Shown here: positions 41,366 through 53,000 of the stretch, piece after piece
Numbering within the stretch: position 1 is the stretch's first letter
How the letters are laid out: every line of letters starts with the position of its first letter
Assembly (NCBI GenBank): GCA_009746045.1
Contig: RPFO01000175.1
Coordinates: forward strand, 3,902,430-3,966,429
From: Mesostigma viride
Lineage: Eukaryota; Streptophyta; Mesostigmatophyceae; Mesostigmatales; Mesostigmataceae
Direction of reading: 5' to 3'
Length of the DNA stretch: 64,000 nt
Translations under genes and position numbers: made by a program
Notes under the pieces: model-generated
Told to the model about the DNA's origin: nothing
The model's database searches: none
Seen by the model: only the letters and a program-made list of their open reading frames with translations

Positions 41366-43362
41366 AGGCGAATTCTCCTGCCATTCTGGGACCAAAAAAT
41401 GGGGTTCTTAGGGACCGTCAGATACAAAAATGAAAGATGTTTACAACAGGGGCATGACTCACAATCAGTGCATTCATTACATTGACAAATATTATTCAAA
41501 AAATCTTTTATTCATAGGCAAAAAATAAATCACAACAAAAAGAGGATTGTTTCTTCATCGTTTGGCAGATCTTGTAGATCATTTGGTTCTTCATTTACTC
41601 TGCCCAACTGTGCTTCATTGCACATTTACCTGCACGCGTATACAGTAAACCAGGAAGGGGGAAAAACAGGACCATGATTAGAAACGCTGGGCTGCAGCAT
41701 GTGCACGTGTACACCTAACCAGACCAAAGGCATAGCAAACAACATCATCCTCGGCATAAAAACAGATACTTCTGACTGGCACAAAACATTGAAAGGGTGA
41801 CCCAAGTGAAAGCCTAGCACCGCCATTATTGAGATGTGAAAGACCAAGAAACCACGACATTACATATGACCGATGCATTGAAAAAGGGAAAACACGTTTA
41901 TTAACTGTGAAGCTCCAGGGTAACTAGACTAAATTTCTTTTAAAGGGCTGATTCTGTCTGGCAGGAACGGCATTAAAGTATAGTCACACCGAACCTAGAA
42001 CCCAGGTATGGTGGCTAACCTTCATGTCACTATAAGAAACTAAGCTTGGAGAACCACGAAGAAAACGATGGTAATAACGATCAGAAGGTAATTAATAGAA
42101 GATTCAGCAGATGGGATATTAAATTGCAAAAAGCCAGGTTCAGGTTGTCGACGACAGCAAAGACTGGCACCATGGGGAAAATGCCACGCACATCTTGCTA
42201 AATGTAAGAGGAGCATTGCAAAAAAGTCATGTAAAGGGAGTTAGAAAGAGCATGCATTCTATAGCAAGGCCGCAGACAGATCAACGCGGACGACAATAGT
42301 ATCGACTCTAGGAATGGGATGATAGCAGCTACTTACCACAGGTCTCGAGCAAGAGCCAGTCTCTGCCATTCGCGCATGGGCATCATGCCAGTTGGACGGC
42401 GTCGGTCACCCGCAATACACGCGCAAAATTGAAGGGGAAACGGCAACATAGAAGCATACATGCATAAGATGCTGAGCGCAAAAAGGCCATGGTAATGAAA
42501 ACATTCAGAGAAAACACATTAATAGCTCTGAGAAAGATGGCCAGCTTTACCCGCAACGAAATGGCCTACGCATGAGCACGGCCGGCATGCTAACTGTAAA
42601 GACGTCAAACCATACGACGAAACTTCGCTGACCTTAGTGGTTGAAGTCCTTGGCAGGCTCCAGAGGTCCTGATCGTGCAAGCGTAAAGAACTGCATGATA
42701 TATACCACAGCCGGCTATCTTCAAGGCCATACCTAGTGTACTGTGCACCTACCGACATCCATCCATACTGATACGCCGCGTTTGCTACAGAAATCACCGC
42801 ATTTAGCGGACCTGCAGCGCTTGTTATTCGGTGGTTGCATTCATTGGTTACGTATGGAACTCGGTTGCCCCATCGCTCGAGCTAGCGTGTACGTGCCCTC
42901 ACTGCCCGCTAGCCCCAGCACTGACTTAAGCATGGACTTGCCTGCGAACAACGGCTACGTCAAACGTTTTTTTGAATTTTGCGCAAAAAAAAAGGTTGCG
43001 ACATCCGTAGCCAGCGGCAGGCGGAATGTCTCGAGTGATTCAAGCCAAGCGATCTTCCGTATTGTCATGACAGCTTACCTTTCCACTGGTTACTACTCGT
43101 CTCAAAGCCTTTTAGAACGGTCAGAGCCGCAAACTGCCGATAAATTTACAGGTACAGTAACTAGTATTCACCAATGAAAGCCACAGGCATTTCAAAAATT
43201 GCCGTCCTGCCAGACCCTAGAAAACGCTTGGTCCTGCCTTTGCCGGACAACCATTGGAGCAGGTTATATAGTGCGACAACGATTTCTGATTGTTGGCTGA
43301 CAGACTGACAGCCGACAATTATTAACGCAAAGTCACTAAAGCAAATAGTGTCCAAAAACCAA
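41366..43362. other. Intergenic region without supported genes
   Basis: Short ORFs here show no recognisable domain, start context or splice pattern. The longest plus-strand one (42743-43177) is low in conserved-looking motifs and is not called. Confidence 0.45.
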
Positions 43363-43705
43363 ATGTCCTCATTTGAGGACATAGTCCTCGTTTGAGACGG
43401 GGGGGGTCAGGGGGGCGGTTTTGGCGCCAAAGTTGGTCCTGAGGATCCCTGGTGGGTTTTGGCGCGAAACTGGGATAGGTACTGAGCGCGCCAAGCCCCC
43501 GGGGTCGACAGGGGCCGACCGTACCTGGAAAATATGAGGCGACGAAAAGTACCTACTACAGCAAGAACGTTGCAATGTAATCGAGTATTTTGTCGAGTGA
43601 CGGCTATGGGGTCGTTCCAGTTCTGAGGCTTGCCTGAACGTTATAGGCCATTATTTTGCCCCGAATGAAGACAGAACTTTAGATCATCATCTAGTCATTT
43701 CGAAG

Positions 43706-44245
43706 ATGCTGCTTTTGACGTGCAGTTGCTTTGTATATGTCGAAAATATTGTTCATGAACGGATTTTGGCATCGTTGAAGAAAATCTGGAAGCTACGTAG
43801 ATGGCATGATAGGTCAGTTCGCAGTTCGGTTTTACAATTTCTTTTTCCGCCCAGTAGCTGCGGATATCGCGAGTATGGGTTATGGTACGCTTCTGGGTTA
43901 ATGGGCGACCCGGGCAACAGAGGGACCTGGGCAGTTAGATGGGTCAAAGAGTCTCCATTTTTTCGTCGTGATATCGCAGTCACGCCTGGCGAAAACCAGG
44001 GCGAGCGCGAGCCATATTTTACTTTTGCCGCAAGGCTGGGTGCTTCCCGGGCGTCACCGTCCGTTAATATATATTTCTTGAGCTGTCCCGCGCAGCTGGC
44101 GGCCTGGGCGCACGTCAAGAACAAGGTTCCGGATGTCATCCGCAACTGCATCGTTCTAAACAAGCGTGTCAAGAGTATCGTAGCTTATAACTCCCGCAGA
44201 CTTAATGATTCCGGTTCTTTTCAATGCCCAACGTCGTGGTTGTGA
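43706..44245 (+). CDS. Unrecognised ORF (179 aa), doubtful
   Basis: An open frame with mixed composition, including Trp-rich text (KKIWKLRRWHDRSV, YREYGLWYASGLMGD, TWAVRWVKESPFFRR). It has no family match I know. It could be an exon of an untraced gene or a transposon remnant; it lies between the two TGAGGACAT palindromes described under findings. Listed because the composition is protein-like, but support is weak. Confidence 0.25.
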   Translation: MLLLTCSCFVYVENIVHERILASLKKIWKLRRWHDRSVRSSVLQFLFPPSSCGYREYGLWYASGLMGDPGNRGTWAVRWVKESPFFRRDIAVTPGENQGEREPYFTFAARLGASRASPSVNIYFLSCPAQLAAWAHVKNKVPDVIRNCIVLNKRVKSIVAYNSRRLNDSGSFQCPTSWL

Positions 44246-46266
44246 TTACGCCTATGTCCGGGGAACTTAAAGGAAGTTTGCTGGGTAATGCTTTCTTTTC
44301 CCGTGGTGTCACTGAAAAGGTAAACGGCCTTGCGTCGTCAAAACAGCAGCAAGTAGAAGTCACTGTGCTTAGTTGCAATGTGGTAGTTTGATTTAACACA
44401 TATACTGCCTTGTTGCTGAAAACTTTTTCAAGGCTTGCTGGGATGTTGCCCATATGTTTCTAACGCTTAACCTCATGTCCAAGTGAGCTAGACTGGCTTG
44501 GAAACTTGAGCTTGTCATGCTTACATTGTGCTTGTATTGCTATTTGTGCCTCTTTGCAGTATCTGCTTCATATATAATTGAAGGCTTCAGCATCATTGTC
44601 GAGCACCGTGGTGGCAGCCAAGCCTCCAATAACGATCATGGACCTAACCTTGGCAAGTATTTGCTTCTTATTTCATTCTTTGGACTGGGCTAGCTTTGAG
44701 CTAGCTTTACACCTGCTATTTGGCCTGCACCATGGTCCCTGGCTGCCAGTTACATTTTGTGCCCCCCCCCGGCAGGCTGCAGGGTCTAGGATAGCGAGGG
44801 TGTAACGTAGACATGTTGTGGGCACCTTGGGTGCATTTTCAGGACCAGCCATGACCTGGCCCTGCCTTCTTTCTGGGCATATTGTTGACTTGAGTGCTTG
44901 TTGGTCACTCGCGTAGCGACCCCCCTGCATTCATAAATCGTAAACCATTATACAATGAGCATATTTCATGGATGTGAAGCATTGCTACTCTTGAACATAT
45001 CATAAATGAACATGGTTCCATGCCGTACCCATGGATATGTTGAAATATGTGAGTTATTACAAATGGTATCCATGCTTAAAAATGTCCTCATATGAGGACA
45101 TTTTCTTGGTGATTAGACAATAGGCAGTGAGAACATTCTACAAAAGAGCTCGGGCTTAGAGAAGTAGTACCTGCCTGTTAAAAAATGGAACAAGGATACG
45201 GTGCCGGCATCCGTTTATTCCGAAGCCGGTACGGGCAAGGCTAGGGAACCGGGGTGGGAATAAACTGAACTGAACATAACTGAAATAAAGGCCGTTATGG
45301 CGCCGTGAAAAAACCGCATGACGACAGTGCCGTTCCAAACTTTCAACTTCGCGCCCTACCTCTCTTAACCGTTACCTGGTAGACCGTTGGTCCAACGAGC
45401 GAAAAATTAAGTAAGGTTGCGATTTATAGGCAACGCGACCCTGCACCTAGCCGCACCCATGAACGCCTTCAGCAGCCATGTTAGGCAACGCAACCCTGCA
45501 GTCCTGCACCTAGCCGCACCATTCCATAAACGCCTTTCATCAGCCATGTTAGGCCGGAATAGACACGGCAATGATTTCCACTTTGGGATTTCGCTATGAA
45601 ATTCCGGTCTGGGGCTGTCACTGTTGAGGTCATGGTGCATGGGTTATGATGCTTGATGTGTTATCTTGCGTTTTGTTTTTTGTGATGTGGTCACGTGAGG
45701 TTCTCAGGCAAAAGAAACAACCTGCTTCCCTAGAATGGAAGCCCTGGCACCTTTTATAGCAACCACCTGTCCAGCCAACCCCTACCTGGGTGGCTGGGGT
45801 ACAGGTGCCAGCAAATATTTTTTCTAAAAATATTTTTCTTTTTGTGCTATACGGCGTTGCATTCTCCGCTCAGCAGGTTAGTCATAGATAAAATGAGCAT
45901 AGCTCACCAAATCACAGTGCCGCGTTGAGATAAAATTTGTGGGTGTGCGCTTACTGCCTCTCCAGAGCCCGACACCTGCAATCATGCATGTGTGAGCAAT
46001 ATATGTACATGTTGCGCGGTTCGTGACACCGCAGCTGGATTCAGGTCAAACGTAGCCAAGTATATAGCCTCAGGCCGAAGACAAAAAGCCTAACCAACAC
46101 GAATTATTGTATGTAGACAAATATGCATGATGTAGGCAAATATGCATGTAGACTAATAAAGAGGCTACGAAAGTGCAGCCTATCAATTACCCCAGAGTCA
46201 CGTCGCCCAATGTGGGCATGCTAAATATGAAAGCATGTTACTACGGAAGGAAGGATCACTCTGGGG
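44246..46266. other. Intergenic region with a short tandem duplication
   Basis: Two diverged direct repeats of about 60-75 bp (CAACGCRACCCTGCA ... GCAGCCATGTTAGGC) lie at 45429-45560. A 26-bp perfect palindrome is at 45079-45104. The 3' UTR of the cyclase gene probably begins at the right edge. Confidence 0.5.
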
Positions 46267-47004
46267 TCACATGGACGAACTGGTCGTGCGACGCTGCATC
46301 CGCTTGTGGCGATGGGGCCCCGCCAGCAGGTGCCTCGTATACATCAGCAGCTCCTGGTGGGTGAGCACCTCCAGATCCTCCTCCTCCAGCCCCGCCACCA
46401 TCGCCTCCCTGTTCAGGCCCTCCCACCGCTCCTGTTCCGTAGTCAACAGCTCGCGGTCAGGCGCGAGAAGTGGTGGTCGGTTCGTGCCCCATGACCGGCC
46501 ATGGTTTCTCGACGTTCCAGAGCTACCCGAAGTTCCCCCGCCACTCGAGTTCTTGTGACCACTCTTCGAGCCCATGCTGCGGCTACGGCTGGCATCGACC
46601 GGGCTGGCAGTGTCGCGAGACTGCAGCGCGGGGCCACCTGCAAGGACGAGACTCTGGGACTTGGGGGTCCAGCTCTCGGTGGTCGTACCCGTCTCGGGGG
46701 CCACGAATCTCTCTTTGGGGGGTAGCGCTTTGGCTCGATCCTCGGGCCTGGTGCTTGGCACATCTCGGTGCTGACCTTTGAATGCTGAGCGAGGACTTAG
46801 CTCTAACATACTTGCCGCTGTGCCGGGCGGCAGCACACGTGTGTCGCCACCACCCTCGACAATACTGTTGTAGGGCCGCTTGCGATCGAGGTCGCTGTTT
46901 GTGGGTGGCAGCTGCGACTTGGCGAGCTTGCGCGTGCGGGGGAAGAGGCGCAGGCTAAGGGCGGGCGACGAGATCTCGTACAGAGAAAGAGGCTCACGGA
47001 CACC
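46267..47004 (-). other. Cyclase C-terminal tail exon
   Basis: The acceptor lies at the edge of the GGGGT array (CCCCAG/GGTGTC). The exon encodes GVREPLSLYEISSPALSLRLFPR, the conserved segment just after a cyclase domain, then about 200 Ser/Gly/Thr-rich residues. It ends in HQELLMYTRHLLAGPHRHK and a stop at 46267. The tail is probably a disordered cytoplasmic region. Confidence 0.75.
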
Positions 47005-50000
47005 CTGGGGTGGGGCGGGGTGGTGGGGTGAGGTGGGGTGGTGTGGTGGTGGGTTGGGCGGGTTGGGTGGGTTGGGTTGGGTTGGGTTGGGGTGAGTTGG
47101 GTTGGGGTGGGGTGGGGTGGGAAGGGGTGCCCGGGGTGTGGTGGGGTGTGGGGGGAAATGGGGTGTGGGGTGGGGTGGGGTGGGGTGGGGTGGGTGGGGT
47201 GGGGTGGGTGGGGTGGGGTGGGGTGGGGTGGGGTGGGGTGGGGTGGGGTGGGGTGGGGTGGGGTGGGGTGGGGTGGGGTGGGGTGGGGTGGGTGGGGTGG
47301 GTGGGGTGGGGTGGGGTGGGGTGGGGTGGGGTGGGGTGGGGTGGGGTGGGGTGGGGTGGGGTTGGGTGGGGTGCATGGGGTGGGGTGGGGTTGGAATACA
47401 TAAGCCCCCAGGTGGGAAGCATCACAGGTGTAGTTGCACCCCCAAACAAGTTTGTCAGCCGTGAATGAAATAAACCTGCGGAGATGAAAACACAGCGCTT
47501 TACAAAGGCTCTAAAATATAGCCCCGTAGCCAAGCAGCTGTTTGCACGTTCCTCCATGGCTTGCCTCCATGGCTTTGCGGGATTGCGATTCGCCATGCAG
47601 CACAACCATGTTCCTTTCGCGATACCTTGAGCCTGGGCTTGCCCAGCTCCCCTCTTCATACATGTTGGTTAGCAACCCACTGAAATAGGCCCTATCAAAG
47701 CCCCCTATCAAGGCCATACTGGGTTCTTGAGCCCGCACTCCCAAAGCTACCTTGAATCATACCACTGAGAGTGCACAAGAAGCTCCCCCTTTGGTTGCTG
47801 CAGTCTAGAGTATACCTTGAGCCCGCACTCCCCCAGCTCCATTACATTTAGCAAACTGACCCCAACCCCCCGCGGGTCACCCTCGCGAATCGTTGCACCC
47901 TTTCCCTTGCCATAGTACATAGCCAGCCAGTTCCAACATAATCATTGCTCCCAATCATGTCGAGGGTACCGTGAAACAAAACTCTCCCAGCTTCCACAGT
48001 ACATCAGGGCACCACTATCAAATGGCATCCTGAATCACTTATGAATTTATAGGAGTACCTTGAGACACAGTACATCAGGGCACCACTATCAAATGGCATC
48101 CTGAATCACTTATGAATTAGGAGTACCTTGAGACCAATCTCGCCCAGCTCTTGGAACGTGACGTCCCCCGTCTGCCCTCGAGCGCTCTCGTACACTTCCT
48201 GGTTGGCCAGCGATTGGCCCGGTGCTGCGGTGGCCGCGATGCGGGCGGCGCGGTTGACCACCGCCCCAAAGTAGGCGGCGCGTCCCGTCGTCATGTGCGG
48301 CTGGCAGTCACTGGGCACACCCATGCACATGCCGATCTGCAGCCGGAAGCCCCTGCAGGTGCCGGAGACATTACGCACAAATCACAATCAGAGTTTTCCC
48401 GATTGCATGAATCATACAGTACGGTCATGATTTGTCAGACATGATATATATGCATGTCTTGTATCTGTCACCTGATAATATTTTCAAGTCACTGATAGTA
48501 TCTTACTTGGACGTACATGTCATCTCAGTTTGTCATCACGTCACCTATGTACATGATCTGATGAGAGGAAGCTGAATGAGGAAGCTGATGAGAGGAAGCT
48601 GAATGAGGAAGCTGTATGAGGAAGCTGATGAGATCGAGGAAGTTTGATGAGAGGAAGCTGGCACCAGCCGGAAAGTTGGAAAGTGCACAAAGCCAATCTT
48701 GAATGAAATGATACTACTATCTTGGTCATGATTACGCCAGTGTAGTAATAATTAGATTGTTCATTCTACAGTACATTACTGATTGTTGCATTCTATGTAC
48801 AGTGTTCGTAATTACGCGGTTGCGTATTATCTTACAGCAGTAATGTGCGATAGCTAATCTTACAATAATATGTCAACATAAACTACTTAGTAGTAGTAGG
48901 ACTTATACACGAGTGTCCAAGATTACGTTGAACTTGTACTACAGCAGAGCCATCTGAAGTGTCTAGACGGACAGAACCGTCCGATTCCTCATTTGCATCC
49001 ATTTGCAGTATGCACCCCTAAATCGACAGATTTACCCCTCTATGTATTTTTCTGGGTATGACGGTATGTCCAAAACCTAATGCTGGCACCTTTTTCAGAA
49101 TAATGTCAGTACTTTCCCTACCCTCTAGCTTAGTAGGAGATCTAGTTGGCAGGGCCACCCAGTTCATATTTAGTTGTAACCGTTTGCCCACAATGCAACT
49201 TTTGAAAGTTTGGGGGTGGAAATAGCTTTCTAGCTGTTTCACCATGCCGAAGGTATATGTAGTAGTGCAATTATATCGCAATATATCCAGTACGTGCTGA
49301 TAATTACATCTATAAATGCGCCGCATGTACCTGAACACTATGCACTCAAGCCGCGTCGACCCTCCATCCCCCCTTCCCATCTTGACCACCTCGGCCGCCA
49401 CGTCATGCTCCAACAGGCTCTCCGGCCACTCAATCGCCATCGCCTCGCGCTGCACCGCCTCTGCAAAACAGGCCGCCTTGACCGCGGACGCAAACGCCAG
49501 CACAAAGCTGCCGTCCTTTTCCTCGCACTCGTACGCGTCATACCGGCCCAGCCGCTCCTGTACAAACGCGACAAAGAGTCCCAGCGCGTCGTTGTAGCCT
49601 GGGACGCGGGACAGCACACGCGCACAACCCACGTAGATGAAGCAGATCACCAGGGGCTCCCTGGGAGACTCCCCTGTCCGGTAGCAGTGCTCTGCGCCCG
49701 GCGCGTCGAAGAAGGAGGGGGAGAGCTGCTTGGAACTCAGCGAATGGAAGACCGCGCGGTGGGCCAGCTCTGCCGGGAGGACCTGCATCAGGTGGATGGG
49801 GGGCAGCCGCTCCGCCAGCTGGCGCATGCGGGTTGGTGGCAATATCAAATAGGGGGCCCATTGGCGGAGGTGCCAAGTAGTTTTGGGTGTGCGAGTCAGG
49901 ACATGCAACGTTCTTGCAATGAGCTTGCTGATTCTTGTCGCCAACCCGATGGCATGCATGTGCACGTGATGGCAGACAACCGGGCTGGTGACAACAGCTA

Positions 50001-53000
50001 CAAGCTTTCTTGCTAGTCCGATGCACCGTAGCAGCCCCGTGCTGGCTCTTGTGCTGGCAGGCAATACAGAGGCTAACCTTGTGACTATCACCAGCTGTAA
50101 AAGCCGCCAGCTTTTGCTTTTCATTTCCCCCTTCTCATCGGCACACATCCTTAATTGCGCAAGGTTGTGTGCCTTGAGAATTTTGCGCATAATGATGGTA
50201 TAACCTATAACAACGACTTGCATGCACAACTAAAACCTTAATATCTAGCACCGTGGGGCCTACTATAGATGCGCTTCACTATCTAGAGCGCTAACTCCCA
50301 CGACGAATCGCTATTCGTTTAAAAATCCCAAGTAGGGATGGTACATATATATCGACCGGAGTTTGGGGCCATGGGGCCCCTGACCTCCGCCTTCTTCAAG
50401 GAGTGTTGCCGGCTCCGGGAGGACCGGCTGGACCTGGAGGGCCAGCGGGCCCCATGGTCGGCGCGGACCTGGACGTCATATTGGCGTCAGCGCTTGTCGG
50501 TGGCGCTGACTCGGGCCATGGCTGACATCATGCTCCGCCGTACGCGGGCTGATTTTGCGGTGCAGCAGGGCTATTAGGTTCCTCCCGTTAGGAGTTTCCA
50601 TTGGTCTTATCGTAGTATAGAGATTTGACATGGCTCTGTATAGAGGTTTATAGCTGGGCGTTTGCTTTGGTTTGAGTGATTTCACTCTGCTGTAAGTAAT
50701 TATATATTATTAATATATATCGACCGGACCTGGAGGGCCAGTGGGCCCCTTGGTCGGCGCGGACCTGGACGTCATACATACTGGCGCCAACCCCTTTCGG
50801 TATAGTGCTTATCTGGGCTATGGCTGACATCTTGCTCCGCCGCACGCGGGCTGATTTTGCAGCGCAGCACGATTACTTATTACGCTGTTTTACTTCATTC
50901 TGCGGTGTGGAGTGTCCCATGCCGGCTAGTTGTAGTTATTTTGTCGTGATATCTCTTGTTAGCGTTGGCTTAATTGTTTATGGTTAATTGGGTGCCTTCA
51001 CTCTGACGTAAGTAATTATAATTCTTAATATATATCGACTTCGCGAGGCAATTATGTTGTAGGCCGGCCGCTAGGCGTCGAGATTACCCAATTGCATGCC
51101 GATTGTAATCCCGCTCATCACTGCATGTCTGTGGGAGGTTTTGAACCTGTCACGCACGCGCACACACAAGGTCTTAGTTGTATACATGCCGCTAGTGAAC
51201 TCTTTTAATGTGGCCTGCCCACTTATAGGGCAGTGAGAGAAGCTAGAGCGACCTCCTTCCTTCTCGTCGTGTATAGGGATTGAAGGTTCCTATATTGCTA
51301 CCCACGTGACGCGGTCTAAGTGATAGTTAACGCACCAGTTTCCCATCGGCACACATCCTTGCGGAAGGATGTGTGCCGATAAGAAATCGTTGCGTAAAAC
51401 GTAAAAGCTAATCTAAGTAAAAGCAAAATCTAAAAAATCTCCATTATCTAATTCAGCTTGGCCTGTACAACCTCACCCATGCACCTAATGATGCCACGAT
51501 TACTGAGGGTGCATTAATAGTCGCCACAACCGACCTCTGTCAACTAAGCATACGTACCGATCTTAATCAGTGGCCCCTATTCACCCACTTCCAACAGGCC
51601 CATGGGGATGGCAGCAAATTATGGTGACTGAAACTATACCAAACAGCTAGCTGCTCATGTACACCTGCCTTAAAGCATAACAACAATCACGAGCCTTCAT
51701 GCACCCACCTCGTGCGGGATCATGTGGAGGCCAAGAACCAACAGTCGATCCTAGGAACTATGTAACTACCTTATTCATAAGTTGGCTGATTCTTAAAGTT
51801 CCTTCATTTAAGGACCTCATCAACCCACCTCGTGCAGGCCCATGTGGTGGCAGACAACGTTGCCCACGTGCGTGCCCAGCGAACGCCACGCCGCCATCGA
51901 CATCAGCACCTGCCCGCCCGACACGGCAGCCCCAACGATGGCCTTGGTAATCTCTACCACCTCGCCCTGGTAATGCTGGCGACCGTTCGGGTGCATGATA
52001 CATCCGTCCGGCACGCCCATGTGGATGCCCATGCGCACACGCACGCCGCGGTAGATCACGCAGCCGTCCCTGGGATCAGACACCTCTCGACACGCCTCAA
52101 ACAAAAGCAGTTCGGGTGGCCAATCGGTCACGCCGCCACTGAAACTTGCCCTACTCTCGGTTGGCAGTATAAATGAGGCCCTGCTACTCGCCGGCACAAG
52201 CTGGTGATGCTCAGAGTTGATTCTCCCCGCCGGCAAAAGCTGATCTTCGATTCTCCCCCCATCAACGGGCACGGCAGTAGACTGGCCAGTGATGCCCACT
52301 GGCACCCCCTCACGGCCAACGCCATGCACACCTGTCGCCGCCGGGACCAGCTGATGACTGCTTGAGCCCGCCAGCGCAATCGGACTAATGCTACCCGCCG
52401 GCACCAGCTCTTCATGGCGGGTGGTCCCCAAGCCTGGCCAATGCTGATGAGTGCGGCCTGCCGGCATGACCTGCCGGCCACCACCCGGGAGACGTGCTGA
52501 CTGCTGGCTGCTGGCTGGGGGTACTGTCTGGCTGCCAGTGCCTGTCGCCACGCCCTCTCTCATTCCCACGCCGCCACCTGTTGCCACGCGGACCATGTGG
52601 TCGCGGCTGCTTTTGGGCACTAGCTGGTAGCTGCTGGTGGCGGTTTTCGGCATTAGCTCCACGGTGGATGGACCGCTGCTGTGTGACCCGGCTGCCGTGC
52701 CTGCACTCCCAACGCTGCCCGAGGTCCTCGTGTGGCTGGGGTCGTGACCCTCTACAAACGCCACCGAGTTGCCCCCATTGTGCTGGAGCAAGGGAAGCCC
52801 AGTGGAGGAGGGGTTGGGTGGCGGCTGGCCGCCGGGTAGCCCCAGGGACCCTGCGGGGAATAGCAGCTGCCGCTGCACCTCCATGGCCCACCCGAGCGCG
52901 TCGATGGCGTCGTGGAAGACGAGGGTGAAGGAGTCGCCCTCCGTGTCACTCTCGTAGCCATGGTACTTGGGGAGGAGGGAGCGGAGCACCTGCATAGCCT

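Noticed and set aside
46994-47468. Pro/His- and Gly/Trp-rich ORFs over the GGGGT array
   Set aside because: Products of the pentamer satellite; only the part below 47004 on the minus strand is real cyclase exon.
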